DNA of 6,780 nt from Synechococcaceae bacterium WB4_1_0192 (GTDB lineage Bacteria > Cyanobacteriota > Cyanobacteriia > PCC-6307 > Cyanobiaceae), in contig RFPK01000110.1 of NCBI GenBank assembly GCA_009926195.1, positions 1 to 6,780 of the forward strand, written 5' to 3'. Position numbers and translations under genes: made by a program. The notes under the pieces are model-generated. The model was not told the DNA's origin. It saw nothing but the letters and a program-made list of their open reading frames with translations, and did no database searches. Each line of letters begins with the position of its first letter. The first letter of the stretch is position 1. Below are positions 1-5,678 of the stretch, piece by piece.

Positions 1-779
1 GCCCTTCCCCCAGCTGGCGCGACTGGGGCAATGAGATGGTGGCCCTGGCCCTGGGGCTGGCGATCGGCACCCTGCTGCAACGCCTGTTCACCCCGGCGGC
101 AGTTGCGGCCGGCGACCGATCGGGGCGCGCACCAGCGCAGGGCTCGTCAGCAGAGACGGCGGCGAAGGCGCCTGAACCGATCGAGCCACCAGTGGCCGTC
201 CGGCTGCGGCGGGGCCTGCACTCCCCCTTTTTCTGGCGGAAGCTCGTGTTCGCCAGCCTGGCCCTGGCGATCGGACAGGGGCTCGGCGCCGTGACACCCA
301 AATACGTCTACTTCGGCGTCGTGCTGCTGCTCAACGACAGCATCGGCGCCACCCTGGCGCGGGTGCGCGACCGGATGGTGGGCGTCAGCCTCGGGATTCT
401 GATGCCGCTGCTGGTGTTCAACTGCCTGGGCATGAGCGAGCTCTCCACCGGGCTGGTGATGGGCGGCACTGCTGCGCTGGTGACGGCCCTGCGCTGCGGC
501 GAGCACCTGAGAACGGCGCTGATCTCCAGCGGTGTGGCCTTCATCGGCTACGGCCCGCTGGTGGCCTGGTACATCCCGAACCGCTGGATCGACTACCTGA
601 TGGGCTGCGGCCTGGCGCTGATGGTGGGACTGCTGCTGTTCCCCAGCTCGGCCCTGCGACAGTTCAATGCGCTGCGCGATGATCCCGACGCCAGCGCCGC
701 TGAACTGGCAGCCCTGCTACCGGCGGCTCGGGAGGAAGCCCGCTGGCTGGGGTTGCCGACTCCCGAGCTGCCGCAATGA
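1..779 (+). CDS. FUSC / aromatic acid exporter-like integral membrane protein, 5' partial
   Basis: The reading frame is open from base 3 through the left edge, so the start lies outside the window. The Met at base 36 sits inside a transmembrane segment (context DWGNEMVALALG) and is unlikely to be the start. Numbered from that Met, residues 1-20 are a hydrophobic helix ending in FTP. Residues 21-63 are an Ala/Pro/charged linker, and 66-205 form a multi-pass domain with FWRKLVFASLALAIGQGLG, the FUSC-like stretch SIGATLARVRDRMVGVSLG (102-120), and a last helix ending in FPSSA. A short hydrophilic tail ends PELPQ. The first helix and the last helix look equivalent, suggesting two tandem FUSC-type domains, with only the end of the first visible. 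Known relatives are inner-membrane efflux proteins for aromatic acids and similar compounds; the substrate here is unknown. The stop overlaps the next gene's start (ATGA, 776-779). Confidence 0.75.
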   Translation, partial: PSPSWRDWGNEMVALALGLAIGTLLQRLFTPAAVAAGDRSGRAPAQGSSAETAAKAPEPIEPPVAVRLRRGLHSPFFWRKLVFASLALAIGQGLGAVTPKYVYFGVVLLLNDSIGATLARVRDRMVGVSLGILMPLLVFNCLGMSELSTGLVMGGTAALVTALRCGEHLRTALISSGVAFIGYGPLVAWYIPNRWIDYLMGCGLALMVGLLLFPSSALRQFNALRDDPDASAAELAALLPAAREEARWLGLPTPELPQ

Positions 780-1459
780 ACCGATCAGCCCGAAGGATCC
801 GATCCATCCGATCGATCCAGGACCGGATCGCAAACCGCAGAGGGCTCCTCAGGCAGCGGTGGTGGACCTGGGGAGCAGCGGCAGGATCGGCGTTGGCAGC
901 GGTCATGAGCGGCGGTGCGGCACAGGCCGCGCAGGCCACGCCCCCAGCGGGATGCAGTGGTCTCTGGGCTCAGCTGGCGCTGGTGGTGCTGATGCTGACC
1001 CTCTCCTGCATGGTGCACGCCCTGGTGTCGGTTCTGCAGGCGGAGCTGACACGCCGCGGCAAGCTTGCCCGCTGGTGCGGACCGCACAGCAGCGGCCGGC
1101 TGGTGCTGATCGTGTCGATGGCGCTGCTCACTGGGCTGGCGCTGTGGATCGAGATCCTGCTGTGGGCGCTGCTCTATCGCGGCCTCGGCCTGCTTCCCAC
1201 CCTGGAGGGAAGCCTCTATTTCTCGGGCATCACCTTCACCACCGTCGGCTACGGCGACATGACCCTGCCGTCCTGCTGGCGCCTGCTGAGCGTTGGCGAA
1301 GCGGTGAACGGCGTGCTGATGGCGGGCTGGAGCACAGCCCAGCTGATCACGGTGGTGCAGCGGATGATGGAGCTGCGGCTTCAGGCGGAGGGTTCGGTTC
1401 AGGCGGACGCTACGCCAACAGATCACGATCGCGGGTTTCCTGACGGAACCACCAGGTGA
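776..1459 (+). CDS. Small K+-channel-like protein (two-TM/pore-loop ion channel)
   Basis: This is a 227-residue membrane protein with the K+ selectivity filter TVGYGD at residues 156-161, preceded by a pore helix (LYFSGITFT, 147-155) and followed by a final helix containing GWSTAQL (184-190). Hydrophobic helices lie at about 63-88 and 108-135. This matches the Ion_trans_2 pore domain. I recall small bacterial channels with an EA..G....GWSTA signature after the filter, and the same pattern is visible here. No RCK/TrkA-N or cyclic-nucleotide domain follows; the tail after residue 200 is only about 27 residues. The N-terminus is unusual: an Arg/Ile-rich basic stretch (5-28), then a small hydrophobic segment (31-46) with Ala-X-Ala sites near 48-54, like a signal peptide. 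ATG 776 is chosen because it overlaps the upstream stop (ATGA); TTG 893 or ATG 905 are alternatives. The last 50 bp overlap the opposing MFS gene. Expected role: passive K+ (or cation) flux in the inner membrane. Confidence 0.8.
   Translation: MNRSARRIRSIRSIQDRIANRRGLLRQRWWTWGAAAGSALAAVMSGGAAQAAQATPPAGCSGLWAQLALVVLMLTLSCMVHALVSVLQAELTRRGKLARWCGPHSSGRLVLIVSMALLTGLALWIEILLWALLYRGLGLLPTLEGSLYFSGITFTTVGYGDMTLPSCWRLLSVGEAVNGVLMAGWSTAQLITVVQRMMELRLQAEGSVQADATPTDHDRGFPDGTTR
783..829. repeat. Cluster of six GATC sites at the start of the channel gene
   Basis: GATC occurs at 783, 796, 801, 810, 814 and 826, six times in 47 bp, in a degenerate GATCC/ATCC-type short repeat. The stretch encodes the basic, low-complexity N-terminus of the channel (RRIRSIRSIQDRI), which looks unlike the rest of that protein. 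It may be a small repeat expansion at a gene junction, or a dense patch of Dam-type methylation sites. No function is shown by the sequence. Confidence 0.45.
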
Positions 1460-2693
1460 TCGCGGCCCCCAGCACCGACGTGCAGGCCAGCAGGGCCAAC
1501 AGCAGGCCGGCACCTTGCTGCTGCAGCACCAGGGGACACACCAGCGCGGTGAGCACGGCACCACCCTTGCCGGCAGCGGCGGCCAGGCCGGCACCCACCC
1601 CCCGCAGCGGCGTCGGGAAGAGCTCGCCGGCGAGGAGATAGGTCTGAGCGTTGGGGCCGAGGTTGGTCATGAACTGGAACAGGGCCAGGCCGAGCACCAG
1701 CAGGGGCAGCCCTGGAGCCATCGGGCCGAGGGCGAGACCGGCCAGGGCAAGGCCGGCGGCACAACCGATGAAACCGGTGATCTGGAGAGGGATCCGGCCC
1801 CAGCGATCGGCCAGGGCAATGGCGGCGCTGATGCCGAGCACCAGCATCAGATCGATCAGCACCGAGGCGCCGAGCGCCGACCGGTCCGCGGCGTTGGCGG
1901 CGGCCAGCAGCAGCGGCAGTGACAGCCCGATGCCATAGGTGGCCAGATCCTGCAGGAACCAGGGCAGACAGGCCAGGGCGGTGGCCCGCCGCAATGGCGG
2001 CTGCAGCAGCAACCAACCGGAAGCCCCGCTGCCAGCGCCCGGGGACAGGGACAGACGAGCCAGCTGCAGATCTGCACGGCCCAGCAGCCAGGGGCTGTGG
2101 CGTGGCAGCAGCAACCGCCCGAGCAGCACCAGCACCACCGCCGGCAGCGGCAGCAGGTAGAGCAGGCGCCAGCTGACGGGCTCGTGCGCCTGCGGCAGCA
2201 ACAGCGCCGCCAGGGCTGTACCCAGCAGAACGCCAACGGCCTGAAAACCAAACGCCGAGAGCACCATCCGACCACGAATGGCCACCGGCATGCACTCAGC
2301 AATCACCAGATGGGCAACCGGATAGTCAGCGCCGAGAGCAAGGCCGATCAGCAGCAGGCCGACGCCCACCCAGAGCGGATCGGGAGCGAGCACCACCAGC
2401 GCCAGCCCGAACACCAGCAGCCCCATGGCGGCAATGAACAGGGGGCGACGGCCCAGGCGATCGGCCAGGGAGCCGAGGACGACGGCCCCGACCAGGATGC
2501 CGACCAGGCTGGCGGCCCTGAGAGCTCCCTGCTGGAGGCCGCCGAGCTCGAACTGCTCAGCCACCACGGGCAGGGTGAAGGCGCCAAGGAACACCACCAT
2601 CCCCTCGAAGAACTTGCCCGCCGAGGCGAGGGCCCAGACGGCCCAGCGCGTGGCGGCACCGGCGGGATCCACCAGCGCCGGTGCCGCCGTCAT
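1410..2693 (-). CDS. MFS transporter (sugar/phosphate/aromatic-acid porter-like), last gene of the amino-acid ABC operon
   Basis: This is a 427-residue secondary transporter, the usual MFS length, with about twelve hydrophobic segments in two halves. MFS motif A is clear between helices 2 and 3 (GSLADRLGRR, 74-83) and recurs in the second half (ADRWGRIPL, 295-303). Other diagnostic stretches are GADYPVAH (121-128), AECMPVAIRGR (132-142), NLGPNAQTY (344-352) and GELFPTPLRGVGAG (356-369). The GADYP and GPN...ELFPxxLRG patterns resemble the phosphate:H+ symporter and aromatic-acid:H+ symporter branches, but they do not establish a substrate. The start is ATG 2693, which overlaps the ATPase stop by one base (TGATG); an in-frame TTG at 2696 is possible but less likely. 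No good Shine-Dalgarno precedes it, so coupling to the ATPase is the likely route of initiation. The 3' end overlaps the convergent channel gene by 50 bp. It may import or export a compound related to the amino acids handled by the operon; that is inference. Confidence 0.88.
   Translation of the reverse strand: MTAAPALVDPAGAATRWAVWALASAGKFFEGMVVFLGAFTLPVVAEQFELGGLQQGALRAASLVGILVGAVVLGSLADRLGRRPLFIAAMGLLVFGLALVVLAPDPLWVGVGLLLIGLALGADYPVAHLVIAECMPVAIRGRMVLSAFGFQAVGVLLGTALAALLLPQAHEPVSWRLLYLLPLPAVVLVLLGRLLLPRHSPWLLGRADLQLARLSLSPGAGSGASGWLLLQPPLRRATALACLPWFLQDLATYGIGLSLPLLLAAANAADRSALGASVLIDLMLVLGISAAIALADRWGRIPLQITGFIGCAAGLALAGLALGPMAPGLPLLVLGLALFQFMTNLGPNAQTYLLAGELFPTPLRGVGAGLAAAAGKGGAVLTALVCPLVLQQQGAGLLLALLACTSVLGAAITWWFRQETRDRDLLA
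1421..1461. other. Imperfect stem-loop in the convergent gene overlap
   Basis: An inner hairpin pairs GGTTTCC (1434-1440) with GGAACC (1445-1450) around the loop TGAC, with one bulged T. An outer inverted repeat, GATCAC (1421-1426) and GTGATC (1456-1461), brackets it with unequal spacers. The structure lies almost wholly within the 50-bp overlap of the two convergent genes and includes the channel gene's stop codon. It could slow or terminate transcription in both directions, but there is no U-tract on either side, so it does not qualify as a classical intrinsic terminator. Coincidence in GC-rich coding DNA is possible. Confidence 0.3.
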
Positions 2694-3433
2694 CAACCGA
2701 TCTGACTGAGGAACTGACGGCTGCGCTCATGGCCGGGAGCCGTGAAGAACTGCTCCGGTGGCGCCACCTCCACCACCTGACCATCGGCCATCAGGGCCAC
2801 ACGGCTGGCCACCTGGCGGGCGAAGCGGACCTCATGGCTGACCACCACCATCGTCATGCCATCGCGGGCCAGCTCCTGCATCACCGCCAGCACTTCCTGC
2901 ACCATCTCGGGGTCGAGAGCGCTGGTGGGCTCATCGAAGAGCATGATCCTGGGCTCCATGCAGAGCGAGCGGGCGATCGCAACCCGCTGCTGCTGGCCGC
3001 CCGAGAGCTGGCCGGGATACTTGTGGGCCTGATGCTGGATGCCGACCCGATCCAGCAGCTCCAGGGCCTGCTGCTGCACCTCAGCCTTGGGGCGGCGCCG
3101 CACCAGCACCGGCGCCAGAGCGACGTTCTCGAGGACGGTGAGATGGGGAAAAAGATTGAACTGCTGAAACACCATGCCGACCTCGCGGCGGATCGCATCG
3201 ATCTGGCGGACGTCATCGCTGAGGGTGATGCCATCGACCACGATCGAGCCCTTCTGGAAATCCTCGAGGCCGTTGAACGTGCGAATGAAGGTGCTCTTAC
3301 CGGAGCCCGAGGGCCCCATGATCACCACCACCTCCCCCTGGTGCACGCTGAGGTCTGCACCGCGCAGGGCCTGAAAGCCGTTGGGGTACCACTTCTCGAC
3401 CCCACGGGCCTCGATCATCAACGGAGTGGTCAT
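2693..3433 (-). CDS. aapP: Amino acid ABC transporter ATP-binding protein (AapP/BztD/GlnQ family)
   Basis: This 246-residue cytoplasmic ATPase powers polar amino acid import. All nucleotide-binding motifs are intact: Walker A GPSGSGKST (40-48), Q-loop in VFQQFNLFPH (88-97), ABC signature LSGGQQQR (143-150), Walker B with catalytic Glu in RIMLFDEPT (162-170), D-loop SALDP (171-175) and switch His200 in VVVSHE. The spacing and the phrase FQQFNLFPHLTVLENV are typical of the PAAT family (GlnQ, HisP, AapP, BgtA). The start is ATG 3433, which overlaps the stop of permease 2 (ATGA, 3433-3430). The frame is open further upstream but that extension is Arg/Pro/Gln-rich and lies within the permease gene. 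The stop overlaps the MFS start (TGATG). The length and motifs are normal, with nothing missing. The family is certain; the Aap-type assignment rests on the operon partners. Confidence 0.95.
   Translation of the reverse strand: MTTPLMIEARGVEKWYPNGFQALRGADLSVHQGEVVVIMGPSGSGKSTFIRTFNGLEDFQKGSIVVDGITLSDDVRQIDAIRREVGMVFQQFNLFPHLTVLENVALAPVLVRRRPKAEVQQQALELLDRVGIQHQAHKYPGQLSGGQQQRVAIARSLCMEPRIMLFDEPTSALDPEMVQEVLAVMQELARDGMTMVVVSHEVRFARQVASRVALMADGQVVEVAPPEQFFTAPGHERSRQFLSQIG
2973..2980. repeat. HIP1 octamer GCGATCGC
   Basis: This is an exact copy of the highly iterated palindrome GCGATCGC, inside the ATPase gene. HIP1 is strongly over-represented in many cyanobacterial genomes. One copy proves little, but with the second copy at 6119 it supports a cyanobacterial source. 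Confidence 0.6.
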
Positions 3434-4698
3434 GCCTTGTGCGCGGAGGTGTTGAGGGCGACGGTGTTGGGGTTGAGGCGATGCTCCAGGGCGCGGCTGC
3501 CGAGGCCGAGGGCGGCGCAGCAGCACCAGAACAGGATGGCCAGCACGAGATAGACCTCAGCGTTGCGGCCGAGGAAGGCCGGATTCGCCATCACGGTGCG
3601 GGCGACCCCAAGCAGATCAAGCAGGCCGATCAGTGACAGCAGCGTGGTGTCCTGAAGCAGGGTGATGAACTGACCAACGGTGGCCGGCAGCGCCACCCGC
3701 AGGGCCTGGGGCAGCACCACATGCATCAGGGACTGGGGCAGGTTCAGGCCAAGGGAGCGGGCCGCCTCCAGCTGGCCGGGAGGCAGGGCAGCCAGACCGG
3801 AACGCACCGCCTCGGCCACATAGGCCGCGGCGAAGAAGGTGAGCACCCAGGCCGCCCGCCAGACCCGATCCGGGGCCAGCCCCCCCGGCAGCAGGAAGCC
3901 GAGGATGTTCTGGCCAAGGAACAGCAGGGTGATCAGCGGTGCACCGCGGATGAATTCGATGTAGACCACCGAACCCCAGCGCAGCAAGGGCAGGGCACTG
4001 CGGCGACCCAGAGCCAGCAGCACTCCGAGCGGGAAGCAGAGCAGGATCGCAAAGCTGGCCTCCACGAGGGTGAGCAGCAAGCCCCCCCACTCTGCGGGGG
4101 GTACCGGCATCAATCCCAGGCCGCCACTGATCAGCACCATGCCGATCAGGTAGAGCACAGGCCAGAGCAGGGCCAGCAGTGGGCGAAGCTGGCGTGGCAC
4201 CAGCGGCCCCCAACGACCGGCCGCGGCGCGCACCAACAGCAGAAGCGCCGTGATCGCCCACCAGCGCATCTGGATGCCGGCCTGGGCATGCAGAGCCAAA
4301 GGCACGTAGAAGCTGATCGCCGTCAGCAGGGCGGCGGCGATCGTGTCGTTAGGGGGCCAGGCGCTGCCGCGCCGATCAGCGCGGGGCCAAGCGCGCAGCA
4401 GACCCCAGCTCAGGCCGGTGGCGGCAGCCAGCAGGGTCACGAGCAGCCACAGGCGCCACTGCTGCTCGATCGGATAGCGACCGATGGCGAACAGATTGCT
4501 GTTGGCCTGGATCACGGCCCAGCGTGCCTGGGTGGTGGCCCAGTGCAGAAAGCCCGTGGCAGCAGCGGCCAGGCTCGCCACCAGAGCGATGGTGATCAGG
4601 CCGTCGAGGGGACTGGCGAACAGCTCGCGGCGCAGGCGATGCAGACGGGGCGGCGAGGCGGTGCGCTGAGGATGGGACAGGTTCGGGGATGCGGACAT
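3430..4698 (-). CDS. aapM: Amino acid ABC transporter permease 2 (AapM/BztC/NatH type)
   Basis: This 422-residue inner-membrane subunit forms half of the translocation pore. The C-terminal half is the conserved binding-protein-dependent permease domain: TLVEASFAILLCFPLGVLLALGR (210 onward), VYIEFIRGAPLITLLF (245-260), VAEAVRSGLAALPPGQ (294-309) and the EAA coupling loop (E311, A312, A313, G317, LP 329-330) that docks on the ATPase. The first 180 residues add a hydrophilic N-terminus of about 30 residues and several extra hydrophobic helices. This N-terminal extension is typical of AapM/BztC-type permeases and separates them from short HisM/GlnP permeases. The start ATG 4698 lies 5 nt after the stop of permease 1, with GAGGGAG about 11 nt upstream, one of the few plausible ribosome sites here. 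The stop overlaps the ATPase start. A strong GC hairpin with a seven-base homopolymer lies inside the gene at 4082-4101. Confidence 0.93.
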   Translation of the reverse strand: MSASPNLSHPQRTASPPRLHRLRRELFASPLDGLITIALVASLAAAATGFLHWATTQARWAVIQANSNLFAIGRYPIEQQWRLWLLVTLLAAATGLSWGLLRAWPRADRRGSAWPPNDTIAAALLTAISFYVPLALHAQAGIQMRWWAITALLLLVRAAAGRWGPLVPRQLRPLLALLWPVLYLIGMVLISGGLGLMPVPPAEWGGLLLTLVEASFAILLCFPLGVLLALGRRSALPLLRWGSVVYIEFIRGAPLITLLFLGQNILGFLLPGGLAPDRVWRAAWVLTFFAAAYVAEAVRSGLAALPPGQLEAARSLGLNLPQSLMHVVLPQALRVALPATVGQFITLLQDTTLLSLIGLLDLLGVARTVMANPAFLGRNAEVYLVLAILFWCCCAALGLGSRALEHRLNPNTVALNTSAHKA

Positions 4699-4703
4699 CG
4701 GGA

Positions 4704-5678
4704 TCAGCGCTCCCTCAGTTGCACGGCACGGTCAAGGCCATTCATCAGCGCCGAGATCAGCAGGTCGATCACCAGATAGGCCCCCAGCAGGATCAGCACC
4801 ACCTCGACGGCGCGGCCGGTCTGGTTGAGGGTGGTTTCCGCCACCGAATACAGATCGGTGTAACCGCAGGCCACGGCCAGGGATGAATTCTTGGCCAGGG
4901 AGATGTACTGGCTGTTGAGACCGGGCACGATCACGCGCAGGGCCTGGGGCAGCACGATCCGCCGCAGGGTCTGGAGCGGGTTGAATCCAAGCGAGCGAGC
5001 CGCTTCCCACTGGCCGGCGGGCACCGCCGCCACTCCGCCGCGCACCACCTCGGCGATGAAGGCGCCGGTGTAGACGACCAGGCCGGTGAGCAGGGCGACG
5101 AACTCGACGGTGAAACGCAGCGGCGCGTGCCAGACGCCATCGACAAGCTCAGGCTGGAACAGATAAAGACCTGATTTGGCCAGCACCAGCCCCGGCAACT
5201 GAATCGCCGCGGTGCCGTTCGGCAGGGAGAGGAACACCACGAAGTACCAGAACACCAGCTGCAACAGCAGTGGAATGTTGCGGATGACCTCCACATAGAT
5301 GCGGGCCAGGCGGCGCAACAGGCCGTTGCTGCTGAAAGAGGCTGTACCCACAAGGGTGCCGAGCACGGTGGCCCCCACCAGCCCGGCGACCACGACCCGC
5401 ACGGTGTTGACCAGACCCGCCAGCAGGGCACGCCAGTAGGGCAGGCCGGCATTGAAGGGCAGCAGGGTCTCGGCGATATCGAAGCCGGACGGGTTATCGA
5501 GCCAACCCCAGCTGAGCAGCAACCCGGCGGCCGTGAGGTTGCGCACCAGATTGCCCAGCAGGAATGCCACCAGCACCAGCAGCGCCAGGCCTGCGGCACC
5601 CTGCACCAGCCACGGGATCAAGCGGCGGTTGCGCCACCAGGGGGTGACACCACCGGTGGATTGCGGCAGCGGCGCCAT
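4704..5678 (-). CDS. aapQ: Amino acid ABC transporter permease 1 (AapQ/BztB/NatG type)
   Basis: This 324-residue inner-membrane permease would pair with the product of the next gene. An N-terminal helix (about 21-45) is followed by a periplasmic-type stretch SWGWLDNPSGFDIAETLLPF (56-75), a hallmark of the AapQ/BztB group. Next come the permease core (NTVRVVVAGLVGATVLGTLVG, 91-111), IYVEVIRNIPLLLQLVFWYF (127-146), a 30-residue loop, VVYTGAFIAEVVRGG (201-215), and the EAA loop (E225, A226, A227, G231, LP 243-244). The C-terminal part contains SQYISLAKNSSLAVACGYTDL (256-276), also typical of the family. The start is ATG 5678, overlapping the stop of the binding-protein gene by one base (TGATG). 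The frame stays open 14 codons further, but those lie within the upstream gene. It is somewhat shorter than proteobacterial AapQ/BztB as I recall them (about 400 residues). No clear Shine-Dalgarno is seen, so translational coupling is likely. Confidence 0.93.
   Translation of the reverse strand: MAPLPQSTGGVTPWWRNRRLIPWLVQGAAGLALLVLVAFLLGNLVRNLTAAGLLLSWGWLDNPSGFDIAETLLPFNAGLPYWRALLAGLVNTVRVVVAGLVGATVLGTLVGTASFSSNGLLRRLARIYVEVIRNIPLLLQLVFWYFVVFLSLPNGTAAIQLPGLVLAKSGLYLFQPELVDGVWHAPLRFTVEFVALLTGLVVYTGAFIAEVVRGGVAAVPAGQWEAARSLGFNPLQTLRRIVLPQALRVIVPGLNSQYISLAKNSSLAVACGYTDLYSVAETTLNQTGRAVEVVLILLGAYLVIDLLISALMNGLDRAVQLRER

Noticed and set aside
1421..1461. Calling the overlap stem-loop an intrinsic terminator
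   Set aside because: There is no U-tract after the stem on either strand and the stem is short and bulged; it is kept only as a structural observation.
785..1594. A 269-codon minus-strand frame opposite the channel gene
   Set aside because: It lies across the channel's TVGYGD coding region and the MFS C-terminus, has Gln/His/Arg-rich composition and shows no family match.
3434..3526. A 31-residue upstream extension of the ATPase
   Set aside because: It is rich in Arg, Pro and Gln, unlike any ATPase N-terminus, and lies inside the permease 2 gene; the ATGA overlap marks ATG 3433 as the start.
2681..3553. A 290-codon open frame on the + strand opposite the ATPase
   Set aside because: Its His/Leu-rich translation has no recognisable motif, while the opposite strand carries every ABC ATPase motif.
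3721..4779. A 352-codon open frame on the + strand opposite permease 2
   Set aside because: It is Gln/His/Arg/Gly-rich with no domain or hydrophobic pattern and lies antisense to a clearly conserved permease. Long antisense frames of this kind are common in GC-rich genes.
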